The notes beneath the pieces are model-generated. The model saw only the letters and a program-made list of their open reading frames with translations, did not search any database and had not been told where the DNA came from. The translations under genes and the position numbers were made by a program. From NCBI RefSeq assembly GCF_004138485.1, contig NZ_RYEV01000004.1:1114803-1178802 (forward strand): 64,000 nucleotides of DNA, read 5' to 3'. Source of the DNA: Peristeroidobacter soli. Its GTDB lineage: Bacteria > Pseudomonadota > Gammaproteobacteria > Steroidobacterales > Steroidobacteraceae. Numbering within the stretch: position 1 is the first letter of the stretch; each line of letters opens with the position of its first letter. Below, piece after piece: positions 53,942 through 62,714 of this stretch.

Positions 53942-56230
53942 ATGGCTCGATCAAACGTTCGAATCGGCTGGCTCACCGCGATGTACGGCGCGAGCGCGCT
54001 GACCGCTCCCGCATTCGCTCAGCAAACGGACGATACGGTCCTGGAGCAAATCGTCGTCACCGCGCAGAAGCGCGAGCAGAACCTGCAGGATGTCGGCATC
54101 TCCGTGGCGGCTCTCGATTCGGAGGCCTTGTACAACCGGGGCGTCACCGCGAGCACCTCGCTGGGCGCGATCACCCCCGGATTGGTAGTCACCGACTACG
54201 GCAACCCGGTAATCACCGTGTTCACCCTGCGAGGGGTGAGTCAGTTCGACTTCGCCGATCATCAGGAAGCGCCGGTCGCCGCGTTCGTCGACGGCTCCTA
54301 TGTGCCCTACCTCAGTGCGGTCGGCATGAACTTCTTCGACCTGGAACGCGTGGAAGTGGCGCGAGGTCCGCAAGGCACGCTGTTCGGTCGCAACGCCACC
54401 GGCGGTGTCATCAGCCTGGTCAGCGCGAAGCCCACGGAGAACCCCGAAGGATATGCCGACGTGCGCGTTGGCAACTTCGGCGCGCTGCGTGCCGAAGGCG
54501 CCATCGGCGGACCGCTCAGCGACAGCGTGCGTGGCCGCCTCTCGGTTCTCAAAGATCAGCACGACGGCTATTTCAAGAACGCGCTCGGCCCCGACAAGGG
54601 CGACGCCGACAACGTCAGCTGGCGCGCTCAACTCGCCGCGGACCTCGGCGAACGAGGATCCTTGGGCCTGATCGTTCGCGGCTCACGCGATCGATCCTCC
54701 ACCAGCCCCTATGAAGCTCGCGCTGCTTACCCCGATCCGACGACGGGAGCCATTCGTAGCGGCGATGCCCAGGCGCACCGGGACTTCTGCGCAAGCTATT
54801 TCGGCGCGGACATTCCGAACGGCGCCGTGGATTGCCTGAGCGGCGACATCGCCACCGGCGATCCGTACCGCATCCGGCACAATCGCGGCGGCGCCTTCGA
54901 ACGGGACTACTACGGCGCGACCGCCACCGTGAACTGGGACTTCGGCGCGGTTCAGCTCGCCTCGATCAGCTCTTACGGCACACTCGAAAAGAAATACGAC
55001 AACGAGGATTCGGACGGCACTTCACTCGACACTCTCTACTTCGGACAGAGCGTCGATGCCGATGATTACTCGCAAGAGCTGCGCCTGTCGGGCGAAGGCG
55101 AGCGGCTCAACTGGGTTGCGGGCGCCTACTATCTGCACATCGACGGCGACTATGGCGCATCGACTGGCTATTTTCTGTTCGATCCCACCCTGCAAGCCGA
55201 GTCGGTCAACCAATACCGGCTCACCACTCGCTCCTGGGCTGTGTTCGCGCAAACCGAGATCAAGCTCAGCTCCCGCCTGACGCTCACCGCCGGCGGTCGC
55301 TGGACCGACGATGACAAACGATTCGCGCTCGCCACCGACTGCAGCGGCGCAGGCTGCGACGCGCTCGGCCTCACCGATCCGTCGCTGGTTCAAGGCACCG
55401 GCTTCGACGCGTCGGTGCCCGGTGCGGATACCACACGTTCATCAGGCAACTGGGACGCCAAGCTGCAGCTGGGCTTCCAGGCGAACGACAATCTGTTGCT
55501 CTACGCCGGCGTCACTCGCGGCACCAAAGCCGGCGGTTACAACGGCGGCGCGAGTGCCTTCTACTCGGTGGATCAAGTCATTTTCGACGATGAAGAGCTC
55601 ACCAGCTACGAAGCCGGCGTGAAGAGCCTGTTCGCCGACGGTCGCGTGCGACTGAACGGCAGCGTCTGGTACTACGATTACGCCAACGTCCAGGTCTTCA
55701 GTCAGCTCGGCCCCGCCACCGTCACCTTCAATCGCGACGGCGAAGCGCATGGCGCGGAGTTGGAGCTCGCCGCGCGCGTGGCGCGGGGTTTCGATGTGGG
55801 CATGGGCATTTCGATTCTGAGCACCCAGCTCGATCCGATCGATGTGCAGAACATTCTTACCGGGGAGATCTCACAACGCGGCCAGGAGATGGTCAACGCG
55901 CCCGGCGCGACCGTCAATGTCACAGCTCGCAAGGAATGGCCAGTGGGTCCGGGCCGACTCTCGCTGCAAGCCGACGCGACCTGGTCGGACGATCGTAAGC
56001 TCAACTTGATCGACAACCCCGCCACCCGACAGTCCGCCTACACCCTGGCGAACCTGCGGCTCGGCTACGCAGCACCCGACGATCGTTGGGAAGTGGCGCT
56101 GTACGGTCAGAACGTGACCAACGAGGAGTACCGCACCGTCGCAACTCCATTCGTGAATTTCACCGGAGCGGTTCTGGAGCTCTACGGCCCGCCGCGCACC
56201 TATGGCGCTTCTCTCAGGGTCCGCTTTTGA
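53942..56230 (+). CDS. TonB-dependent receptor, first gene of the DUF917/hydantoinase operon
   Basis: 762 residues from the ATG at 53942, where a signal peptide begins (MARSNVRIGWLTAMYGASAL, cleavage near FAQQT). Plug: LEQIVVTAQKREQNLQDV, FTLRGVSQFDFADHQEAP, LERVEVARGPQGTLFGRNAT and GGVISLVSAKPTE. The barrel ends YGASLRVRF with the expected terminal Phe. No STN domain. It is the general receptor type that imports iron complexes or organic nutrients; with catabolic genes directly downstream, a carbon or nitrogen compound is more likely than a siderophore. The next gene starts inside its stop codon. Likely controlled by the LAL activator just upstream. Confidence 0.92.
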   Translation: MARSNVRIGWLTAMYGASALTAPAFAQQTDDTVLEQIVVTAQKREQNLQDVGISVAALDSEALYNRGVTASTSLGAITPGLVVTDYGNPVITVFTLRGVSQFDFADHQEAPVAAFVDGSYVPYLSAVGMNFFDLERVEVARGPQGTLFGRNATGGVISLVSAKPTENPEGYADVRVGNFGALRAEGAIGGPLSDSVRGRLSVLKDQHDGYFKNALGPDKGDADNVSWRAQLAADLGERGSLGLIVRGSRDRSSTSPYEARAAYPDPTTGAIRSGDAQAHRDFCASYFGADIPNGAVDCLSGDIATGDPYRIRHNRGGAFERDYYGATATVNWDFGAVQLASISSYGTLEKKYDNEDSDGTSLDTLYFGQSVDADDYSQELRLSGEGERLNWVAGAYYLHIDGDYGASTGYFLFDPTLQAESVNQYRLTTRSWAVFAQTEIKLSSRLTLTAGGRWTDDDKRFALATDCSGAGCDALGLTDPSLVQGTGFDASVPGADTTRSSGNWDAKLQLGFQANDNLLLYAGVTRGTKAGGYNGGASAFYSVDQVIFDDEELTSYEAGVKSLFADGRVRLNGSVWYYDYANVQVFSQLGPATVTFNRDGEAHGAELELAARVARGFDVGMGISILSTQLDPIDVQNILTGEISQRGQEMVNAPGATVNVTARKEWPVGPGRLSLQADATWSDDRKLNLIDNPATRQSAYTLANLRLGYAAPDDRWEVALYGQNVTNEEYRTVATPFVNFTGAVLELYGPPRTYGASLRVRF

Positions 56231-57312
56231 CGTCCGTCATTCACATCGATCCGCCCAATGCGCGGGATCTCGGCATGGGCGCGGCGGTACTGAGTGCCGG
56301 TGGCGGCTCGTTCCCGTATCTCGAACTGCTCGCGTTGCTCGAACAACTCTCGCAAGCGCCTCCCGTGAAACTCGTGGCTGCCGATTGCGTGTCGGACACT
56401 GCGCGGATTGCGCTCGTGGCCATGATGGGAGCGCCACTGCCGATGTTCGAGCGGTTCGCCGATCCCCAGCACTTCGCGCGCCCGGTCCGCGTGCTGGCGA
56501 GACATCTCAAAAGCGAATTCGACTATGTGATGGGTTATGAGATCGGCAGCATGAATGCCTTGATTCCGGTGATGGTCGCGGCCGAACTGGGCTTGCCACT
56601 GATCGACGCCGACACGCTCGGCCGCTCGTTTCCAGAGATCCAGATGTCGGCGCTGTCCATCGAAGGCGTCGACATGACGCCGCTGGCAGTGAGCGACATT
56701 CGCGCCAACGACATCGTGCTGGACCACGCCGCCAATGGCGCGTGGGTGGAGAGATTGCTGCGTCCCCTGGCGACAGCCTGCGGCTCCATCCTTGCGATGG
56801 CGGGCTCGCACACTGGAGCGCAAATCAAGACATGCGCGCACCATGGCACTTACTCACGCGCCATGCGCATCGGCAAGGCGATTCGCGAAGCACAGACGGC
56901 TCACCAGGATCCCGTGGACGCGCTGCTCAGGCACGAACGCGGACACATCGTGTTACGCGGCAAGATCGTCGACATCGAGCGACGCGCCGATGATGGCTTC
57001 GTGCGAGGCCGGGCGCTCATCCGGCCTGAGGGTGGCGGCGATCCCGGCGTCGTGCACTTTCAAAACGAATATTCACTGGTCGAGCACAACGGCCGGCACG
57101 TCGCGATGGTCCCCGACCTGATCGCCCTGCTCGGCTCGGAGCGAGGCGAGCCTCTGGGCACCGAAGCGCTGCGCTACGGCCAATACGTGAGCGTCCTGCG
57201 ACTGCCGCCGATGCCACGACATCTCACCCCCAAGGCGCTCGCGGTGCTCGGCCCCCGCAGCTTCGGATATGACTTCGACTATATGACCCAGGACATGGAG
57301 ACGCGCTCATGA
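56227..57312 (+). CDS. DUF917 (S-methyl-thiohydantoin desulfurase-like) protein, copy 1
   Basis: 361 residues. The TTG at 56227 overlaps the receptor stop as TTGA and homology begins at once (PPNARDLGMGAAVLSAGGGS). DUF917 landmarks are GYEIGSMNALIPVMVAAELG, then PLIDADTLGRSFPEIQMSAL and, after ~60 residues, HHGTYSRAMRIGKAI. The C-terminal half includes VHFQNEYSLVEHNG and VLGPRSFGYDFDY. From memory, Pfam now links this family to S-methyl-thiohydantoin desulfurase, i.e. chemistry on five-membered hydantoin-type rings. It is cytoplasmic and overlaps the hydantoinase-A gene by 4 bases. It differs clearly from the second copy in the central HHGTYS segment. Confidence 0.85.
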   Translation: MTSVIHIDPPNARDLGMGAAVLSAGGGSFPYLELLALLEQLSQAPPVKLVAADCVSDTARIALVAMMGAPLPMFERFADPQHFARPVRVLARHLKSEFDYVMGYEIGSMNALIPVMVAAELGLPLIDADTLGRSFPEIQMSALSIEGVDMTPLAVSDIRANDIVLDHAANGAWVERLLRPLATACGSILAMAGSHTGAQIKTCAHHGTYSRAMRIGKAIREAQTAHQDPVDALLRHERGHIVLRGKIVDIERRADDGFVRGRALIRPEGGGDPGVVHFQNEYSLVEHNGRHVAMVPDLIALLGSERGEPLGTEALRYGQYVSVLRLPPMPRHLTPKALAVLGPRSFGYDFDYMTQDMETRS

Positions 57313-58841
57313 GGCGCATCGGAATCGATGTCGGCGGCACCAATACCGACGCAGTGTTGATCGATGGCTCGCGAGTGATCGCATCGCTCAAGACGCCGAC
57401 GACGGAAGATGTGACGAGCGGCGTGACGCGCGCCCTGAAACTGTTGATCGAGCGTGCGGGCGAAGCCGCCCTGGCCACACGCATCGTGATCATCGGCACG
57501 ACGCACTTCGTCAATGCGGTGGTCGAGCGCAAGCGCCTGCGACGCGTCGGCGTGTTGCGGCTTTGTCTGCCGGCGTCCGCGTCGGTCGCCCCTTTCATCG
57601 ATTGGCCGGAAGATCTGCGCGACATCGTCAAAGGCAGCGTCCATCTGTTGCCCGGTGGTTATGAGATCGACGGCCGCGAGATCGCGCCCCTGGATGAGCA
57701 GGCGACGCGCGAAGCTGCGGTCCGTCTGCGCGATGCCGGGCTCACCGACGTCGCGATCTCGTGTGTGTTCTCGCCTTTGATATCCGAGCAGGAACAGCGC
57801 GCGGCGCAGATCGTGCGATCCGTGATGCCGGAGGCGCGTATCACGCAGTCCAAGGATCTCGGGCGCATCGGGCTGCTCGAGCGCGAGAACGTCACAATCC
57901 TGAATGCGTCGCTCGGCGAGCTTGCCCGAAAGACGACGCAAGCTTTCCGCTCAGCCATTGCGGCGAGCGGACTGACCGCTCAGCTGTATCTCACACAGAA
58001 CGATGGGACCGTGATGTCGGCGGAGATTGCCGAGCAATTTCCCGTGCTGTGCTTCGGCTCCGGCCCCACGAACAGCATGCGGGGCGCCGCCTTCCTGAGC
58101 GGGCTGACAGATGCTGCGGTCGTCGACGTGGGCGGAACGACCAGCGACATCGGAATGTTGAAGAACGGTTTTCCGCGCGAAGCAAACACGGTGGTGCAAG
58201 TGGGTGGCGTGCGCACCCTCTTCCGCATGCCGGATGTCATTTCAGTGCCCTTGGGCGGAGGGACCCGCGTGCGCACCGATCCCCGGCAACTTGGCCCCGA
58301 CAGTCTGGGCTTCGGGCTGCTGGAGCATGGTCGTGTATTCGGCGGATCCGAGCTGTGCACCACCGACATAGCAGTCGCAACCGGCCTCATCGACCTTGGC
58401 GATGCAACTCTGGTGCGTGACATCGGCAGGGACACCATCGACTGGACTCTGAACGAAGCCCGCAGGCGGCTGGAAGATGGCATCGATCGGATCAAGACCC
58501 AGGCGGGAGACATTCCGTTGATCGCAGTCGGCGGCGGCTCTTTTCTGGTACCGCGCCAGCTGCAGGGGATTTCCGAGATCATTTTCGTTCCCCATCACGA
58601 TGTGGCGAATGCCATCGGCGCCGCCATCGCTCAGATCAGCGGCGAGGTCGATCAGATCTTCCGCGACATGTCGCGCGCCGATGCGATCTCCAGCGCCACC
58701 GAGCTGGCCCGCATTCGCGCGGTGCAAGCCGGCGCCTCGCCCGGATCGCTCGAAGTGGTCGAAATGGAAGAAATGCCGCTCAGCTACATGCCCGGCGATT
58801 GTCGGCGCGTGCGCTTGCGGGTTGCCGGCGACCTTGCCTGA
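57309..58841 (+). CDS. Hydantoinase/oxoprolinase family A-type ATPase subunit (HyuA-like)
   Basis: 510 residues. The ASKHA-type phosphate-binding motif GIDVGGTNTDAVLID opens the protein and the second motif VVDVGGTTSDIGML is at ~273-286; LPLGGG-like VPLGGGTRVRT and IAVGGGSFLVP follow. This matches the hydantoinase A/oxoprolinase N-terminal family, ATP-dependent openers of hydantoin or 5-oxoproline rings. The usual HyuB partner is absent from the window; instead DUF917 genes lie on both sides. It starts inside the preceding stop (ATGA) and ends 11 bases before the next gene. It is shorter than typical HyuA proteins of about 650-700 residues, as is common in DUF917-associated members. Confidence 0.87.
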   Translation: MRRIGIDVGGTNTDAVLIDGSRVIASLKTPTTEDVTSGVTRALKLLIERAGEAALATRIVIIGTTHFVNAVVERKRLRRVGVLRLCLPASASVAPFIDWPEDLRDIVKGSVHLLPGGYEIDGREIAPLDEQATREAAVRLRDAGLTDVAISCVFSPLISEQEQRAAQIVRSVMPEARITQSKDLGRIGLLERENVTILNASLGELARKTTQAFRSAIAASGLTAQLYLTQNDGTVMSAEIAEQFPVLCFGSGPTNSMRGAAFLSGLTDAAVVDVGGTTSDIGMLKNGFPREANTVVQVGGVRTLFRMPDVISVPLGGGTRVRTDPRQLGPDSLGFGLLEHGRVFGGSELCTTDIAVATGLIDLGDATLVRDIGRDTIDWTLNEARRRLEDGIDRIKTQAGDIPLIAVGGGSFLVPRQLQGISEIIFVPHHDVANAIGAAIAQISGEVDQIFRDMSRADAISSATELARIRAVQAGASPGSLEVVEMEEMPLSYMPGDCRRVRLRVAGDLA

Positions 58842-58852
58842 AAGGAGCAACG

Positions 58853-59947
58853 ATGCCGAGCGGATCTGTGAATGCAGCGGACGTGGCGGAGCTCGCCGAC
58901 GGCTGCGCGCTGTTGGGCTCGGGTGGCGGCGGCGATACGCACGCCCTTGGTCTGGTGCTGCGGTCCTCGCTCATCGAACGCGGCCCGGTGAGAGTCATCG
59001 ACGCGAGCGAACTGTCTGAGCACGCTCTGGTCGTCAATGTCGGCTTTGTCGGCGCGCCCATCATCGCGGTGGAAAAGCTGTTCGCCGAGCGCGAGGTGCT
59101 GAGCGCGCTCGATGCGATGAGCCGCCGGCTCGGCCGGAAAATCGATGCGGTCATGGCAGCTGAAATCGGCGGCGGCAACGGCCTCACTGCCTTCATCGCC
59201 GGCTCGCTCCTGGGCGTACCCGTGGTCGACGCGGACGGCATGGGTCGAGCGTTTCCACAGAGCGATCAGATCTCGTATTCGATCTACGGACGCTCCGCCT
59301 CGCCGACCATGGTGGCCACCGATCAAGGCGACGTGGTTTGCGTGGAAAGCGACAGCAATCGCCGGATCGAGCAGCTGGTCCGGGCCGTGTCGGCGGCGGC
59401 CGGCCACAAGTGCTTCGCTGTCGACTACGTCATGGAAGGCAAGGACGTCCGCAACTGCGCCGTACTCGGCACTACGACGCTCGCACGACGGATTGGCGCC
59501 GCGCTACGCATGGCGCGCGCACAGCACGAAAGCCCCGTGCAAGTCCTCGAAGAGGCGTTGTCGAGTCATCCGGGACTGGTCGCGCGGATGCTGTTCGAAG
59601 GCAAGATCATCGGCTGCACGCACGAGACCCGAGGTGGCTTCAGTTTCGGTACAGTGCGAGCCACGACTGTGCCGGCGGGCTCGGAGCTCTCGATCGATTT
59701 CCAGAACGAATTTCTGATCGCGCGCCGCGACGGCGAAATCATTGCAACGACGCCGGATATCATCTCGCTCATGGATGCGGACACATTGCGAAACATAGGC
59801 TCCGAGGGCGTGCGGTACGGACAGCGGATCAAGGTGATCGCGATTCGAGCCCCTGAACTGCTGCGCACTCCAGCCGCGCTTGCGGTCGTAGGACCGCGAG
59901 CATTCGGCATTGGCGTCGACTACCGTCCGATCGGATCCTCGTCTTGA
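58853..59947 (+). CDS. DUF917 protein, copy 2
   Basis: 364 residues from the ATG at 58853, with a strong AAAGGAG before it. DUF917 landmarks: CALLGSGGGGDTHALGL, AAEIGGGNGLTAFIAGSLLG, then PVVDADGMGRAFPQSDQISY and LGTTTLARRIGAAL. The C-terminus has IDFQNEFLIARRDG and VVGPRAFGIGVDY, aligning with copy 1. The two copies are old paralogues; copy 2 keeps more of the family consensus (ELGG-N and GRAFP-like motifs). Both flank the HyuA-like gene, so a complex of the three is plausible. The stop overlaps the transporter start. Confidence 0.86.
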   Translation: MPSGSVNAADVAELADGCALLGSGGGGDTHALGLVLRSSLIERGPVRVIDASELSEHALVVNVGFVGAPIIAVEKLFAEREVLSALDAMSRRLGRKIDAVMAAEIGGGNGLTAFIAGSLLGVPVVDADGMGRAFPQSDQISYSIYGRSASPTMVATDQGDVVCVESDSNRRIEQLVRAVSAAAGHKCFAVDYVMEGKDVRNCAVLGTTTLARRIGAALRMARAQHESPVQVLEEALSSHPGLVARMLFEGKIIGCTHETRGGFSFGTVRATTVPAGSELSIDFQNEFLIARRDGEIIATTPDIISLMDADTLRNIGSEGVRYGQRIKVIAIRAPELLRTPAALAVVGPRAFGIGVDYRPIGSSS

Positions 59948-61104
59948 ACGGCGAACGGTTCCCCGCGCTCGCGCACTTGTGGCAGGAACGACGACTGCTC
60001 GCCTCCGCGTTTGCGGGAGCCAACGGCGTGGGATTTCTGCCGCTGCTGGTGCTGCCGTGGACGCTGGGAGAATTGATATCGAGCGGCCGCTATAGCGCAA
60101 CGATGGCGGGCTGGATTGCCACGGCGGAAATCTGCGCTCTGGCAACGACGTCGCTGCTGTTCGCAAAGGCCGCGACGCGCACCGGCCGTCGCTGGCTGGC
60201 TGCGGGCGGCACCATCCTGGCACTGCTCGCCAACGTCTGCTCCATGCTGGTCCCCGGCGGCACTGCCTTCGTCGTCACTCGTTTGCTATCGGGCGCCGGC
60301 CTGGGATGTGCTGTCGCGGTGGGCAACGCAACTGCATCGAGTTCTCTCAACCCCTCGCGCACCTTTGCCGGAATGTGGTTCGCGATGGCCCTGTGGCAAT
60401 TGATCGTCTACAACGTGACGCCCTGGGTGATTCAAAGCGGCGGTCTCGCCGCGGCCTACGGATTGCTCGCGGCTGTGTGCGCGCTGTTTCTGCCGTTGAT
60501 CATTCTCACGCCAGATCCGCGCCGCAATCCGATCGAGACAGCCGACGGCACGCAGCCCGCCCGAGCTCCGCTTCGCTGGTTGCCCGCTACGCTCATGATC
60601 ATCGCGTTCGTCACTTTCTGGTTGAGAGATGCGCTGGTTTACTCGCTGTCCCAGGTGGTGGCCGCCACGCGCGGCGTGAGCGCACAGCAACTCGGCCAAC
60701 TGCTCGGACTCGCATCCCTGTTTGGATTCGTCGGGCCGGCACTTGCGGCGCGCTTCGCGGAGCGCGGTGCCCGAACTCCGGCGCTCGCCGCGGGGCTGAT
60801 CGCCGTTCTCCTGGTCTCACTTGCGATCACAGCGGGCTCGTCCGCGAGGACATTGATGGCCGGACTCTTCTTGATGCCACTGGCGGGTCTGTTCACCACG
60901 CCGCTGCTTTCAGGGCTCGCTGCACAGGTCGACGAGACCGGCCGCCTGCCAGCCCTCTGTGCAGGCGTCGGGTTCTTCAGTCAGGCATTCGGCTCGGCGA
61001 TCGGCGCATCGCTGCTCGAATCCGGAGGACTCGAAGCATTGACCGTGGCCGTGCTCATCGCCGGCGCGGCCACCCTGCTCTCCGCAACCAGCTGCCGGGC
61101 TTAG
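59944..61104 (+). CDS. MFS transporter
   Basis: 386 residues with about 12 hydrophobic segments and no signal peptide; a major-facilitator-type permease, inner membrane. The TTG start at 59944 overlaps the preceding stop as TTGA. The loop after TM2 has KAATRTGRRWLAAGG, similar to the MFS motif A region, and RLLSGAGLGCAVAVGNATAS is typical of TM4. As the last gene of the receptor/DUF917/hydantoinase operon it probably carries the substrate that the receptor admits into the cytoplasm. It converges on the amidohydrolase gene and the two stops overlap (TTAG). Confidence 0.82.
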   Translation: MNGERFPALAHLWQERRLLASAFAGANGVGFLPLLVLPWTLGELISSGRYSATMAGWIATAEICALATTSLLFAKAATRTGRRWLAAGGTILALLANVCSMLVPGGTAFVVTRLLSGAGLGCAVAVGNATASSSLNPSRTFAGMWFAMALWQLIVYNVTPWVIQSGGLAAAYGLLAAVCALFLPLIILTPDPRRNPIETADGTQPARAPLRWLPATLMIIAFVTFWLRDALVYSLSQVVAATRGVSAQQLGQLLGLASLFGFVGPALAARFAERGARTPALAAGLIAVLLVSLAITAGSSARTLMAGLFLMPLAGLFTTPLLSGLAAQVDETGRLPALCAGVGFFSQAFGSAIGASLLESGGLEALTVAVLIAGAATLLSATSCRA

Positions 61105-62714
61105 AAACTTGGTGAGTCAGGAGCGGGAGCGCGCTTCAAGACTTTGCCATGCAAGCCCACCGGCCGGCCGTTCTCGAAGGCCACGTCGCCGTTGACCACG
61201 ATCACGTCGAGACCGGTGGGACGCAGCGTCGTCTGCGTCCAGGTGGCATGACTGCGAAGCCGATCCGGCGACAGCACGACGATATCGGCCTTGCGGCCCG
61301 GCGCCAGCACACCGCGATCGATGCCGAGAATCCCGGCGCTCAGGCCCGACATTTTATGAATGGCGCGCTCCAGACTCATCTTGGGCGGCGCACCGACGTG
61401 CTGTTCCAGCACCTTGATGAATGAGTCGGCCGAGCGCGGGTGATGCATCGACGGCCCGCCATCGGTGCTGATGCCGACCTGGTCGGCGCGAATGAAAACA
61501 CTCTGCACCGCCTCGGACATCAGAAAGTGTGCCTGCGGGGGGCCACCGTAGCCGAGCTCGTCGATGATGACTTTTTCATAGGGCTTGCCGAGAGTCGCGG
61601 CGATCTGCGATAGCCGCTGATCGGCATATTTGCCGCCGACGATGAGAATGGCTTCGGGCCCGTTGCGCTCCTCCACACGCTTGCGCAGATGAGCTTCGAG
61701 CTCGGGACGCCGATGCTTCACTGCCTCTGCGTAGTCCTGCTCGCTGCGAGCCCATTCTGGATATAGAAAGCGCAGATCGCTGGCACTCGCCATGTAGGCG
61801 TACACATCGGCCGTCACGGTCTTGCCGGCTGCTCGCGCCCGGGCCAGTTGCTCCAGCACCGCATTCGCCTCATCCGCCCGACGTCCCGCGACGATCTTCA
61901 AATGCGAAACATGCACGTGCGCGTCGATCTGTAACAACTCCTCGACCGCTGCATCGATCTTGTCGAAATCCTCCGAGCGCATGTGGCTCATGACCACGCC
62001 ACCGCGCCGGCCCACCAGGTCGCCCAGCTCCTTCTGCTCGGCGGCCATCGAGTAGCGTCCCGGCGCATATTCCAATCCGAAGCTCAGGCCGAACGCGCCG
62101 GCGTCGAGATCCGAACTCAGAATCTCTTTCATCGTCGCCATCTGCCCGGTGGCAGGCACGGGCGCGTTGCCGACGCCGGCGATGGTGCGCAAACTGGCAT
62201 GACCCGACAGCGTCGCAACGTTGACTTCGCTGCCGCGAGCGTCGAGCAACCGCATCCACTGCGCCAATGTCACAGGCTCTTTGGTTGCCGCGGCCGGATT
62301 GGCGATCGCCGCCCGCCACGCCGCCAGCGACGGTTCCGGATAACCCTCGGCACGCGCGGTATCGCCATCCTGGCCGAGCACCACCGTCGTGATCCCCTGC
62401 GCCAGGAAGTTGATGAACGATTCCTTCGTCGGATCGCCGTGCGAATGCAGATCGATGAATCCCGGCGTGACGACCTTACCGCGTGCGTCGATCGTCTTGC
62501 GTGCCTTCACCGCCGGATCGACGGCACCGACATGGACGATGTTGTCGCCAGACACGAGCACGTCCGCCTGGAACCGGTCGCGTCCCGTGCCATCGATCAC
62601 GGTGCCGTTGCGAATCCAGAGGTCATAGGTTGTGTCGCCCGCGGCTTCGGCTCGCGCCAATAACGCCGTGACAACCGCAACCGCGGTGAAGCTCATCCTG
62701 AAACGTGTTCGCAT
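61101..62714 (-). CDS. Exported D-aminoacylase-like amidohydrolase
   Basis: 537 residues from the ATG at 62714, which gives a signal peptide (SFTAVAVVTALLARAEAAG). N-acyl-D-amino-acid deacylase family: metal His90 and His92 in FIDLHSHGDP, later His in VVMSHMRSEDF and VHVSHLKI, and the catalytic Asp in GISTDGGPSMHHPRS. The Cys normally found in the GNCG motif is Asp116 here (GQDG), so one metal site may differ. The expected activity is hydrolysis of N-acyl or N-carbamoyl groups from D-amino acids in the periplasm. It converges on the hydantoinase operon and lies downstream of a serine hydrolase and a small LysR gene, suggesting a shared pathway. Confidence 0.85.
   Translation of the reverse strand: MRTRFRMSFTAVAVVTALLARAEAAGDTTYDLWIRNGTVIDGTGRDRFQADVLVSGDNIVHVGAVDPAVKARKTIDARGKVVTPGFIDLHSHGDPTKESFINFLAQGITTVVLGQDGDTARAEGYPEPSLAAWRAAIANPAAATKEPVTLAQWMRLLDARGSEVNVATLSGHASLRTIAGVGNAPVPATGQMATMKEILSSDLDAGAFGLSFGLEYAPGRYSMAAEQKELGDLVGRRGGVVMSHMRSEDFDKIDAAVEELLQIDAHVHVSHLKIVAGRRADEANAVLEQLARARAAGKTVTADVYAYMASASDLRFLYPEWARSEQDYAEAVKHRRPELEAHLRKRVEERNGPEAILIVGGKYADQRLSQIAATLGKPYEKVIIDELGYGGPPQAHFLMSEAVQSVFIRADQVGISTDGGPSMHHPRSADSFIKVLEQHVGAPPKMSLERAIHKMSGLSAGILGIDRGVLAPGRKADIVVLSPDRLRSHATWTQTTLRPTGLDVIVVNGDVAFENGRPVGLHGKVLKRAPAPDSPSF

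Noticed and set aside
51231-61104. Antibiotic or secondary-metabolite cluster
   Set aside because: No synthetase, ligase or tailoring genes; the contents are uptake, ring-opening and regulation.
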